Shown here piece after piece: positions 51,390-63,010 of a stretch of DNA of 64,000 bases. Within the stretch, counting starts at the first letter, position 1, and each line of letters starts with the position of its first letter. This stretch comes from Branchiostoma floridae (Eukaryota > Chordata > Leptocardii > Amphioxiformes > Branchiostomatidae), in the NCBI RefSeq assembly GCF_000003815.2, contig NC_049986.1, positions 19,175,006 to 19,239,005 of the forward strand, in the 5' to 3' direction. The notes under the pieces are model-generated. The model was not told the DNA's origin. It saw only the letters and a list, made by a program, of their open reading frames with translations, and ran no database searches. The translations under genes and the position numbers were made by a program.

Positions 51390-53648
51390 GGCGCTCCTTC
51401 CACACCGATTAGTGTCGCCAAACTTTGACTTCCCTGCCCCGTGCGACTAATACAAACTGAAGTTTGTCCCGCTATCGCGAGTAGAATGAACTCCCGGCAC
51501 CTCCTAAATTTTACCGCTTGTTTACTCTGGTCTCCAAGTTGACGTTCGATTGTAACCAGGAAATTCTGAGGCACGTTCTTTTTATGACGGAATTCTTCTA
51601 AATATTCTGTGCTTGTCGTCAACAGGTGTGTGACTACGCCTGACGTCGAAATGTCCCAAATTGACTAGTTCTTGCCCGTTGTCGCGTCAAAGCCTGGCCT
51701 ATCTGAAGTTCAGCGGTGGTGGTATGGTACAGTTTTGTTTGTTCCGACGTTCCAAACTTCTCCAAAGCGACGTAACAGCTGTTCGGGAACGCGTCTTTTG
51801 AAAACCCCTGGTTTCGTGGAACGTTGCAAAAACGGACGAACAATTTCAACAAATCCAGGCTAAAACCCGTTCTGACAACGCTGCACGTGGAAGAATGGCG
51901 TCCTTATATCGCTGAATGGCGCAGACAACCGCAAAATAAACGCCTCTAAGTCCGGCTTAGCCGCTAGTTATTCTTCAGTAGAGGTTTCTAGACCACAAAC
52001 CCATTCCCCTAGCACGCTGCTTGCGTAGGTCGACCACGGACGCCTGACAGGTGGTTCGGAGCGCCCGCACTAGCTCCCGCTTGCGTCCCTCTCCCCTCGC
52101 TGACTACTTGTCACTTTACACCACCTGTCTTCTAACATGCACGCGTTGTTTGTTTGACAACAACACACGTCACGATAAAGTATGCGTATCCATTCTGATG
52201 TCATAGAGCGCCAACCGTGGCTTCCGTTTGGTCTCAGTGACGTCATAATCATATCCTGGACTTTCTCTGTAATGTAGAAGTTGACTGAGAAGATAAGAAC
52301 CTTTAAAGATTTGCACATGCACCCTTAAACCTATGAAGTGGAGCAGCCCTCGTGACATGAGAAGAGGACATCTCTTGGGGTCGGGAATGAACTTCTGCAG
52401 TGCTATGATTTGTCAGTAGGTGGCGCTTGACGTCTGGAGTTTTCATGATGTTTGCGGCAGCGATAAGAGAAATGTGGAAGTTATTCTTTTCGGTAAGGAA
52501 ATGTTTCTAATAGAATGTCATTGTTGTATCTGAAGCATCTTAATTTCGCAAATATCATGTAAGATGGCAAAACATAATATTTCTTTCCAAACATCAATAA
52601 GATGATAGTGGCCACCTAAACGCAAGGAAAAGGAGAATCATCATACCGAGTAGTAACTTGTAGTGGTAGTGATAGAGACATACGGCTTTCAAAACTCATG
52701 CATATATATGGCAAAGCGAGTTCTTTGGTCATGTCATAATCACAAATCGTGGATAATGCGGAGGAAGAAGGACTGGTAGACAACGGAAAAGACAGGAGGA
52801 TGCATGTATCAGAGAACGGACAGACCGTAAATGAAAAAACAAGTGGCCAGGCCCTCTATGAGGCTCCAACGGTCAAACAGTTATACTATGGGGCAAATGG
52901 CATGAGATGAGATGAGATGAGAAAGCGTTCAATGGCCTCTGTTACTCGTTCTTGGATGGAGCTGGCAAGACTGGCCAAGGACATTGATTGGGCTGAGATT
53001 GAGAATGAGTGATAGAAAGAAAGACCCGACACTATCTGAACCTAAACCTCACCTTAGAGTGTTCCACCAAGGTCGTCCCTGTTTGTTTAATTTTCAACAC
53101 CACTTTTCTGCCTTACAAATCATCAGATACTCACAAAAATAGTTTCAACTATGCACATTTATGACCCAAACGTATTCTGTTCAATACTTTGGACACTTCG
53201 TGTGCTCCGGTGACCTTGAGCGTCAACGTAGATCATCCACATGCGCCACACTTCAACTTCGTGTACGTCTCGTTACCATAGCAACGGTTGCAACGCTAGC
53301 GGCAGCTGATATTTGCGCTCACAAAGGGGCGTTGTCACAAATATTTCGATTCATGACGTTATGTTGCATTGTTTCACGATATCTGGACTATTGGCTGCAT
53401 GAAATACAGCGAAAATGGATCCGGGGAAGCTTGAAATACGAACCCACCCCCACATGACTGTCCGCAATGGAACATTCCCAAACAATCATGGCGGACGGGG
53501 GTTAGGTAAAGAGCTGTGGTCCCGAGCTACAAGTCAAAAAGAGGAAAAGTCCTAAAACGGCTTCTTTGCTCGGTTCTGAGCGGGAAATGGTGCGATAGAG
53601 ACGATCTAGAGGTGTTGTAGATCCGTTGTACGGGGTTGACACGGGGCC
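51390..53648. promoter_or_regulatory. Divergent intergenic region between gene 4 and the MARCHF7/10-like gene
   Basis: The 2.26 kb between the two divergent start codons should hold both promoters. CpG dinucleotides are frequent towards both ends. A YY1-like ATCATGGCGGA lies at 53485-53495 and an RFX X-box at 53272-53285, both within 400 bp of the MARCHF-like start. No TATA box stands out. Confidence 0.5.
53272..53285. promoter_or_regulatory. RFX X-box motif upstream of the MARCHF7/10-like gene
   Basis: GTTACCATAGCAAC matches the RFX consensus GTNRCC-N2-RGYAAC with both half-sites intact, 364 bp upstream of the start codon. X-boxes at this distance are typical of cilia-related genes. Confidence 0.65.
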
Positions 53649-56600
53649 ATGGAGCGCAGACAGACGGCTACACCTGCCCACAGGGCCCGATTGCGGCGAC
53701 TAGTCGGCTCCGAGGAGGTCCGAGTCACGGACCGGGAGTTCATGTCCAACTTACAGCGCAAACTGGAGCAAGAACGGGAGGTAAACAGTCTCATCAGCTT
53801 CTCTAAACCTCTAAAACGTCCGTATGTGCTTAGCTTCACCAAGCGAAGGCTGTAGAAGCCTGGACCCCTCCCACTCTCCAAGCAGAGGTTCGACTCCGGA
53901 TGTTTTTGACGCTTTGCGAGGCTTTTTGTCGTGCATTCTATTTTGTCTGATCTTCTTCCAGTCCACTGTACAATGAAGAAGATGGGATTTAATTGGAAGC
54001 TCGACAACAACGCACAAAAACGCGACAAAAACAGTATCCCGAGCCGAACATCTGCTTGGATCTAGTTGTATCCCATCCCCTTAAATTTGCTCAATTTGCA
54101 TGCACCTATTTAATTCAAGTGCTTGTTATTGAGTGGCATTTTACCTAAACACCGAATTCAGAAAAGCTGAAATAGCAACGTATGCATCCTAGTAATAGTC
54201 ACATGTATGTGTTCTAACACTGAATCTGACGTCTGAAAATAATAGTGTGCTGATATAGGAATGCAAAGATCTATAATAATTATTGCTGCATCATGATCAC
54301 ATGACGTAAGGTCCAGGCGGATACTGCTGGTATCCTTGGTGACGTGGTCCACTTCAGACGGCTTCACACTCACAGCAATGCTGGGGTCGCATTTCCGAGC
54401 CAAGCTGTTTATGGATACAAAAAAAAAGAGAGCGTACGCCAAGAAATTTGCACAAATCATAGTCATAACTATGCAATTGGTTCACGTTTTGAGTGTCTTT
54501 TTGTCTTAAAGTGTCTTATTTTTCGTTCTTACAAACGCCCAGCAGCGCACTGGTTCGGAAATGTGATCCTAATGTAACAAGCTTTTCTTGCACACTGTGT
54601 GCTAACTGCGTAGTACAGGGGAGACAACAAAAATCTTGTGTTTCTGACAACATCTCAATTAGACAGAACTATGAGTTGTAGCTCAACCCTTCAACCCTAT
54701 TGTACAAACCTGGATGATGTTACATATTCACCTGCCAACATCCATACCAACATGTAAACACAACAAAACGGAAACAATTTCTGAGCAAAATTCTGCGCAT
54801 ACGACGTAAATTACTGGTAACCGAGATTTTGATAATCATGATATTTGATAAAATGCAAACTTTCTTCAGAAAGCGAATGAGGATTGCTTGGACAACAAAC
54901 ATATCAAATTACAACGTAAACATTGGCACACCTGCTGAGGTCTCTTCTTTAACAAAAGAAAATACACCAAAAGCAATCATTTTTACTGCACAAAAAAGAC
55001 TTTTAACAACAAATACATTAGGTTCCAGTAAATACAGCATATACATGTAGACATAAACCTGCAATGCCTTAATGTTAATGTGTATAATACACACAGGCTA
55101 GATGGTTAGGGAAAGTACCCAGTGGTCTGGCTCGGGGCCAAAATACACACCCCCTACTTAGCTACTGTCCAGGTGTTAGCTCACCTGGGCTGAAAGGCAC
55201 AGTTTTAAGTACCTGTCCTGGTCTAAATGTGGGGAAGGTTGACAATGTAATGTTATATTTGTTATGTCAAGAAACATAATTCAATTCTACCCTTCTTTCA
55301 AACATAATAAGTTAACAAGATTACATTTTCCCTAGTGTTTTGGCTTGAGGGTGATATGCAGCAGATTGTGGTATTGTTGTCAAATTGCCCCAAGCAGTCA
55401 TTATCTTTTTTCTCAGGCCTTTAATTGAGTCACAATTGGCAAGAACTGAAATAGCAACCCCATTGTCTTATTCCTTAAAGGCTGTTACATCTAATCTATA
55501 GTGGTGCTAACAATGGGTACTGAACTACTAGAGCTATAACTTATAGTATAAGTACATTGTACCTGTTATTTACAAACAGAGTGACTCAGCAAAAATATAA
55601 GCTCTGTTGGTTACTATGAGGATGGGACTAGGTGAGGTGAGGTTACTTAATAAGAATGTCTGCAATTGCGTACTACTGTTGTGGAAATTTTGTTCCACTT
55701 CCAGGGTTGAGTAGTGGAAATCATGACGGCATCTAACTTTGATTATGACATGTTTATGTTACAGGACTGGCTTTTAATGTGCCAACACTCTATTGCTATC
55801 AACTGTTAAGTAGGTCATACTAAAGTGGGAAATACCAAACCAAATCAAATACAGCACTTTATCATGTCAGCAGCTTTGATGATAACAATGACAGTAACAA
55901 TCACATTTATTTGTCCACAGATGAGGATGAGGAAAGAAGAGCAAGCTCGTGCGAAGTTAGAACTAGAGCGACAGAGACGGGCGCGAAACTGGCACCCACC
56001 GCCCCCACCGCCCCCGCCACCTGGGCGGGGTGTGTCTGAGGAAACTGACACCCAACCAGGACAGGCCAGACAGCTTAAAGTCAATCTGTCGTTAAACACA
56101 GCTGGTATAACACCGCGAGAAAGGCCGTCAGAGAGTGGCGACAGCGGTAACGTTAGTACGACAAACACGGGTAGAACTCAGTACCGATGGGAGGAAGGAG
56201 GCGCCAGGCCCAAACGGCGGACGCCAAGTGTGAGAGAAATCGAAGAGTCATACACCGTGCGACCACGTCGCTCCTCCCAGTCGGAAAACCGTAACCCGTC
56301 CGTTCGCAGGCCCGCGGGAACAAGCCAAGAGACACAAGCATCACAGAGAGTGATCAGTGGTACCTCACCAAGGAGGTCAATAGTTCTGCGGGAATCAGCC
56401 GATGCTTCCACGCGAAGACCGCGTGTAGACTCCCAGGGTGATGCCAGAAGCGAGTCTGACAACAGGAGAGGCGTGAGCACCCGTGACCAGCAGGAGGACA
56501 GGCTGTTGGACAGGCCACAGTCTGGACAGAGAACTGTCTTCTTCAGGACTCAGAACACGGCTCCAAGACGCACCTCAAGGATGCTTGAGACGGACTCCAT

Positions 56601-59600
56601 ATCCTCAAGACAGGCCCAGGCTTCCTTAAACAATGCTGTGTCCAGAACAAGAGGTGACACAGAGTCCCTCCCCAATGTTACTAATGGTGCGTCCCCGAGA
56701 AGACTGGTCACGCAAGGGTCGTTGTCTGCCCTAACGGAACGTGTCAATGCGGTAAACTCTGGGGTGGTCTCGAGGAGAACTCCTGTCAAATCCAGGGAAA
56801 TAGCTAGAGACAATGCTGCAGTACCAGTGGCAGAGGCAGGAGGAGCTGTTGGGGTGCAGGCATCCAATGGGCAAACTATAGAAAGGTGACCAAACGGTCT
56901 TTATATGTCTTAAATCACCCATATGTGACACACGTGCTGTTAAACAATTTTGCTCTTTGAAAGACCTAAAAAGGTGCAAAATTTGCTGCCTTATATTCGG
57001 TAATTTTTAAACATACAATATTAGACATTTTTAGCATTATTATCATACTTCCTTTTAGAGCAATTTTGAGGTCAGATTGTTGCATTTCATACAGGCATAG
57101 TAAAGACCATATACTGCCAATTTTATCATCCATCCATTTCAGAGAATTAATCGGGAAGCCACATTGCTCAATGCATGCATTATATGAGAATGAACCATAC
57201 ACTTCTATCAGTTTTATTTGGATATTTCAGCATACTTTGTTTTCTAAACATTTCAGATCAAATCGTGGAGTCTCGACCAGTGTCATCGCTGCTACAGCGC
57301 CTGTCCCATCCCCCCGCTCCCTCCTCGGTACTACCGCCCCCCGTCCCTCCTCACCCCCTCCCAAACCCCCCTCCATCCACTCCCTGGGTAGCCATGGTAA
57401 CCATGATGATGACTCGGAGCCTGAGGATGAGGGCCCCTCCTGTAGGATCTGTCAGATGACAGAGGAGACAGTTGACAACAAGCTGATCGAGCCGTGTGGT
57501 TGTGCTGGCAGTCTAAGGTAATATTCATTCAAACTTGTGAATCTTTTGTAAGCAGCAAAACTATGGAAGGACCTGTCACACCGATCTTACATGCATAATC
57601 TGAACTCGAAGCATTGTTTGAAGCTATCTAGGGAGTATGTCTTGGTGTACTTGGTGGCAACAAGTTCCATTCTACAGTAATTATGGTTCTAGAGAAAACA
57701 ATTTTTGAACACGTCTGACCAATTGCTAATAGAATGTATCTGCACAATCACGTGTTAATGAGATCAGGTGTCTGTGACTTTGGCTCCAAGCTTGATGAGT
57801 GAGTGTTAACTAAGCTAGATGGTTGATTGGTGTTGCAGATACATCCATAAGGAGTGTCTGAAGCGGTGGATGGAAACCCGACACAGGCAGGGCCACAATG
57901 CGCGCATCTGTGAGCTCTGTCACAAGGCTGTCACTATAGATGTGGGAGCTGATCTAAGAGGGCCAGACCCCAGGCTTAGACTGGAGGTAGGTTGTTTGTG
58001 AGTGTAATACTGTAAGACTCAGTCTAGAGGTTGGCTGTTCTGTGTTTGTTTACCAGTACACCTGTACTTACTATGTAGGCTAGATATTTGTGTTTTGACA
58101 TAGGCCATGTTGATTTGATTAATATGGATGACATCCTCTGGGAACCCCAAAACGGATTGGAACATGCAAATAAAAAAAGGTTTGGCCCAAAAGATTGCCT
58201 TTATTATGAAACAGAAGTGAGGAAGGTTGAATAATTGACTAAACACAGAGTATGATAAGCCAAACATTTTTTTTCCTGTTCTTCTTTGACCATGGAATTG
58301 CACTCTTTGAAATTAGGGTAATTGTTTTCCAATATTTTTTGTTGGCAATGTACAGCACACATTTTGCAGCTACTTTTTACAATTTACTGTGTGGTTACAC
58401 AGTAATAATAGAATTTCTAGCCCTGCAAGTAGTGTAATATGACTCTATCTCACCTACAGCAGGCAGAGAGAAACATGATGCAGTCAGGGCTGTACATACT
58501 GATGTTACTGTCACACATATAGCAGTAGTAGTATAATATGTGCATTATATCACCCTTACAGCAGGCGGAGAGGAACATGATGCAGTCTGGCCTGTACATA
58601 CTGATATTACTGTCACACATACAGCAGTAGTAGTATAATATGTGCATTATATCACCCTTACAGCAGGCAGAGAGGAACATGATGCAGTCTGGCCTGTATA
58701 TCCTGATGTTACTGCAGCTGTGTGAGCGCAGACTGAGTCAGCTGGTGGACATGATGGAGAACCCACCCCCACCGGGTGGAGCGCAGGTAAACTCAATTTG
58801 ATTTCAATGTTAAAAGATACTGTAAATGCAGAAGCTTTTGCGGTGGTTAAGTGTTCATGTTTTTTGCGCCAGCCACTTAACCGCAAACTTAAGACCACCG
58901 CAAACATTTTTCCATGGCAGTGAGAGACTACAGTGCATGGTGCTACCGCGAACTTAAAACCACTGTGAAAAGTCCTTTTTCAAGCTACCGCAAAATTCAA
59001 TCCCCGCAAACTTAAATGCACTTACAGTATTTTGTATATAGTGCTGTGTGCCAAGAAGCAGGATTCTAGCCAGTATCCATCCTTCTGTTCTTTGACCGAA
59101 TTTTACTGCTTGGGACAGGTAAAAGTTCTGTATGATTGACATGTTGACATGTTCTGTATAATTGACATATTAAAACAGACGCCATTGAACGAAACAGAGT
59201 CTACCAGCAGAATTTGCCCCTCAAACTGCAGGAAATAGCATTTCAGAGGGTCTAGATTTCAAAATTTTCTAGGGGGAGTTTTGGACCTGCCTAGGATTGT
59301 TTCGCCAGAATTCAAAATCCAGAGGATGGAAAAAAATTCAGGCTGGCTAGAAAACAGTGTATACATGGGGTTTTGTGTGGCACAACTACAGGGTGTTTGT
59401 CTCAGAAGCAAGAGGCCCTGCGATCAAATCCTGATCTTGTGCTCTTGGGAAAGGCACCGTTGGGGAGGTAAAAGGCAGTGGGAGGAGAGGGATGGGCCTC
59501 GCCACTCAATACTGTGTCCTAGACACAGTGGATAACAGCCTACTGCAACTACGCCTTAAAATGGCTTTGGGACTTATAACCAAGAAGTAACATCATGTGT

Positions 59601-61813
59601 GTATGCTAGGTCAATGCACTGGACAACCTTATGCCACATCTTTAGAAAAGACTCCACGTTAGAAACTTTATTCAAGCCCACACTCAGGTGTAACCTCTTC
59701 TGTGGCACTGGGCTCAAATCATGTGTTTATGCTGATTTAAAGTGACATGCAAGGGAATTATCCTGTGAAAACCCCTACATGAGAACATATTCGAACTGTC
59801 TGACCATTAAAATTTTTTACTACAACTTCAGATCTTGACACAAATTGGTAGAACACGACCGCCCTCCCTTGACTATTCTCCAACTTCTGCATGAGCCATT
59901 TTCCAACTGATTCTTAATCAAAGTTCAAGTGTAATTTCGGACAAGAATTCCATTTTGGACCTGCCTTTGTCAATTCACGCTTCCACTGCTCCCATGAGGG
60001 AACCTACCTTCCCATTAGTATGTTCAGTGATGGGAAAGGACAGCAAGACTGCCCACAAAGTTTGTTCTTTCACCTCTAGAAAACAGTGAATGGCACCCAA
60101 TTTCTGTAGAGGGGTGTCAGAGAAACTAGATAACGAGCTCTTAGATGTCACAGAGCACATCAGGAGGCATACACTATAGTGCTCTGTATCTCTATATTTA
60201 TAAGACATGACGCCAAACATATTTCTCTGAAATAGAAGGAAGACCAGGGCTCTAGCCAGCGTCCGTTTTTCCGTCAATTGACGGAAATTTGCTGCGTCTG
60301 ACGGAAAAATTTTAAAACCAATCTGTCCACCTTGACGGACAAAAATCCTTGGTGGAAGCTACAGGCGGCTTGGGGACGCCGTCCACGGCCGTAAAAGCCA
60401 CACACTGTTTGTTTTGCTTTTGTTATGATTGTTGACAATGTGTGTCGGCGCCCTTTCGCATACGATAATCTCATTAAAACCCGTTTTTCAAGGTCTCAGT
60501 TCAGTCCTTCTAATTAATTTTCGCGGTTTTCGCGACGATTGTAATTGGCTGACGGAAAAAAACTTCGAGCTGGCTAAAGCCCTGAGGATGACAATAGAGC
60601 ACACTTTTTCTGTAACGTGGCGTCTGTGATGTTAGGAGGAAAACAGGTTTCTTTTTGTCTGTAAATGGGAAATATCATCTTAAAGGATGGAATTTTGGTG
60701 GCAAAACTACCAAACTCCATTCTAAATTTTCCATGTTTACAGACAGAACAGAGTCTGCTCTTCACTTTACCTTGTGAGCGTAGAGGGGACAATTTGAAAT
60801 GAAATGTATTTTGTCTTCTACCCTTTTTTATAATGATGTAAGGTTCCTTCCAATGGACCGATCCCAAACCCCTTGTTCGATCATAGTTCTATTTCGAACA
60901 CCTCAGTCACAAATAGCCATTTCTGCCCCACTGGCACAGTTTTTGACGGATGTGTTCGAAATAAACTTCTATTTGTTAGACAGGATCGGTTCATTGAAGA
61001 GACTCAAAACACTCCAGTTCAGTACCCTCCAGGGCCCTACCACTGCACACTGGTGGGGGGTTGGGGGAATTGGCATTGCCCCACTACAGCATAACAACAG
61101 CCTGAACACAGCTCATGCACACCTGTGTGTTTCCCTGCAGGCGGCTGCGGCTGCTGCAGCTGCTGCGGGTGCTGCAGGTGCCATGGGGGTGGAGCATCCG
61201 CTGGCCGTCGAGCAGCGCCAGTACATGATGGACAGGCTCATGCAGCTCAGGCACGGTAAGTCATAGGTCACAGGTTAGGTCAGGCAGGGTAGGTCATACA
61301 TGTAGGTCACTGACAGCTGAGGTATGTCAGGTCATAGGTCACAGCTTAGACATGATAGGTCAGAGGTCACAGCTCATCCACAGTAGGTCGTAGGTCACAG
61401 CTCATCCACAGAAGGTCATAGGTCACAGCTCAGGCAGGGTAGGTCATAGGTCACAGCTCAGGCAGGGTAGGTCATAAGTCACCTACAGCTCATCCACAGT
61501 AGGTCATAGGTCACTTACAGCTCAGACATGATAAGTCATAGGTCACAGCTCAGGAATGGTAGGTCATAGGTTACAGCTAACATTAGCACAACTAGCTGTA
61601 AGTATTGTTTAAAACTGTGTTCTCTCCTCCCCAGGCATTGCCCTGTTGACCGCCATGGAGGTGAATGACAGCAGCGACGAGAACGACAACGAGAGCTACA
61701 TGTCCCGCAACGACATCCGTCGGATGGGTGAGGCACTCGCACGGGAGCGGTCCCAGCCACGCGACAGGAACAGAAGGGGCGGGGCCGGGAGGGGCGGGGC
61801 CGGGTTGTCATAG
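53649..61813 (+). CDS. MARCHF7/10: MARCHF7/10-like RING-CH E3 ubiquitin ligase
   Basis: Seven exons, phases consistent: 53649-53780, 55921-56885, 57257-57517, 57839-57986, 58664-58786, 61141-61255 and 61635-61813; 640 aa. Exon 1 carries RLRRLVGSEEVRVTDREFM and a charged helix continuing into exon 2 (RKEEQARAKLELERQRR), followed by a Pro9 run and a long Arg/Ser-rich disordered region. The RING-CH (C4HC3) has all eight ligands: CRIC, CGC, HKEC and CELC, split between exons 3 and 4. Exon 5 gives the MARCHF7/10-specific helix NMMQSGLYILMLLQLCE. Exon 6 opens with an Ala run; the tail is acidic (NDSSDENDNES) then Arg/Gly-rich. Family members transfer ubiquitin; vertebrate MARCHF10 is a spermatid protein. 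It has no transmembrane pair, unlike most MARCH proteins. Confidence 0.93.
53781..55920. other. Intron 1 of the MARCHF7/10-like gene
   Basis: No gene, clear mobile element or strong motif seen. A short imperfect inverted pair (GATCTTCTTCCA / TGAAGAAGAT) is at about 53950-53985. Confidence 0.4.
57612..57725 (-). mobile_element. CR1-like retrotransposon tail, decayed fragment
   Basis: The phrase TGTACTTGGTGGCAACAAGTTCCATTCTAC...TTTTTGAACAC parallels 8278-8340 inside the CR1-like remnant, same orientation. It is too decayed to read as protein. Intron 3 of the MARCHF7/10-like gene. Confidence 0.65.
58085..58330. repeat. Dispersed repeat shared with the window's right end, copy 1
   Basis: Ordered words TTGATTTGATTAATATGGATG, CTGGGAACCCCAAAA, AAAGGTTTGG, TATGAAACAGAAGTGAGGAAG and TTAGGG also occur, diverged, at 63690-63945 in the same orientation. 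Class unknown. Confidence 0.7.
58459..58663 (+). repeat. Two tandem 102-bp copies of the acceptor and start of MARCHF exon 5
   Basis: The sequence ACAG|CAGGC(A/G)GAGAG(A/G)AACATGATGCAGTC plus about 70 bp of intron occurs three times with a 102-bp period (exon-start equivalents at 58460, 58562 and 58664). Only the last leads into the full exon. Each copy keeps a usable AG acceptor; the unit is a multiple of three but the intron part of each copy contains an in-frame TAG. Confidence 0.93.
58820..59027. mobile_element. MITE, family C, copy 2
   Basis: CTGTAAATGCA at the left, TGCACTTACAG at the right, TA on both flanks; reverse orientation compared with 4790-4980. Intron 5 of the MARCHF7/10-like gene. 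Confidence 0.85.
59395..59580 (+). repeat. SINE-like element, copy in MARCHF intron 5
   Basis: Shares GTTGGGGAGGTAAAAGGCAG, AATACTGTGTCCTAGACACAG and GGATAACAGCCTACTGCAAC with 46366-46620. GCGATCAAATCC at about 59421 is a weak B-box. Confidence 0.65.
60245..60584. mobile_element. hAT-like MITE, family F, copy 2
   Basis: CAGGGCTCTAGCCAGC ... GCTGGCTAAAGCCCTG, flanked by AGGAAGAC (60237-60244) and AGGATGAC (60585-60592), an 8-bp duplication with one mismatch. Same orientation and nearly the same sequence as 32150-32485. Confidence 0.92.
61256..61590 (+). repeat. AGGTCA-rich minisatellite in the last MARCHF intron
   Basis: About ten imperfect units of the type GTAGGTCATAGGTCACAGCT followed by CAGGCAGG or CATCCACA. 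Most units contain two AGGTCA-like hexamers one base apart (for example AGGTCAGAGGTCA), the DR1 arrangement bound by RXR-type nuclear receptors. Confidence 0.9.
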
Positions 61814-61817
61814 CAAC
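61804..61817. promoter_or_regulatory. X-box-like motif over the MARCHF7/10-like stop codon
   Basis: GTTGTCATAGCAAC resembles an RFX X-box with one changed base in the left half-site and spans the TAG stop at 61811-61813. Function is doubtful at this position. Confidence 0.3.
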
Positions 61818-63010
61818 AGTTGTCAGGGTTGCCATAGAACCTATTTGCTGGGTATCACATCAGTGTTCAAAGTAGATGCCGTGGGAACATGAGGGGTGGG
61901 GCTGAGCTTTCATAGTAAATGTCTTCATAGTAAACAAAAAACACGTGACTGGGTCTCACGTCAGTGATTAGTGTGGATATCATTCACAAGTTAAAAGCAA
62001 GAAGAAAGAAAGAAACTTATAGTTTTGGTAACTTGTCATGGTTGTTGTAGAACACATGGCTGCTTCTCACATCAGTATTGATAGTGTATGTCATACAGCT
62101 TAACTCAAAAGCAACATAAAAGAGGCAGAAGAGCATAATTTTGGAAACTTACTGTTTGTCATTGTCATTGCACCTGCTGCCATAGTTACTGAAGGGTTGG
62201 GTCTTCATCATCATCATCATATCATCATCATTGCTAACAGTGTGACTTTTGCAAAGAGAAGACTCCGTCCATGTAACTTCACGACTTGTACAGAAAATAG
62301 AGAAATGTGTTTACAAAGAGGCATAGTATTTTGTTGTATGATATGCATAAGTAGTAAAGTAGTAATAGTATTTTGCTGGTATCGTTCATAGTATCCCTCA
62401 CAACAAGTGGCCAGCCATACTTAAGGAGGCATCACAGAGAACCACGTCATATGATGTGTGCGATATCTCCGGATCCATAGCAAATTGATATGCTCATAAC
62501 TTGAAGCACAGTGATGATGTAATGATAGAAGAAAGGTTTACTTTTCTAGGAACGACTTGTTAGATGGTTTTATAAGGTGTTAACACAGTACGGAGTTGTA
62601 GAATATGTTGACTAATGTGGGCATATTAAGCTACGGTTACACAGAACCAGTAAACGACTGACTCCCTACTATACACCTGAATAGCCAACCTATTCAGACC
62701 TCCCATCCACAGCCAATGTTTTGAAACATACAGGACTGAACCAACCATTGGCCCAATTGTGGTAGAAGGTCAGGACGGCTAATGTCTATGTATGTGTAAC
62801 CTGAGCTTAAGTACATGCACATGAAAAAAAACTATCATGATCTCTGTGGAATTTCTTTTACCTGCCAGGTGTAGTCTTCCATTTCTTATCTGATTTGAAA
62901 CTTTGATGTTAGACCATTTAAGAAATTTTCGAATTCTATGTTTGATATCCTTGTGTCTACATTCAATTTGTTATTTTTTATGTCTCTTTGTATGTTTAAG
63001 GAAAATAAAT
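61814..63010 (+). other. 3'UTR and downstream of the MARCHF7/10-like gene
   Basis: No further coding signs. A CAT-repeat microsatellite lies at 62202-62232. AATAAA at 63004-63009 is the most likely polyadenylation signal, giving a UTR of about 1.2 kb. Confidence 0.5.

Noticed and set aside
58450-58680. Minus-strand open frame with an internal peptide repeat
   Set aside because: It is the antisense shadow of the 102-bp tandem copies of MARCHF exon 5.
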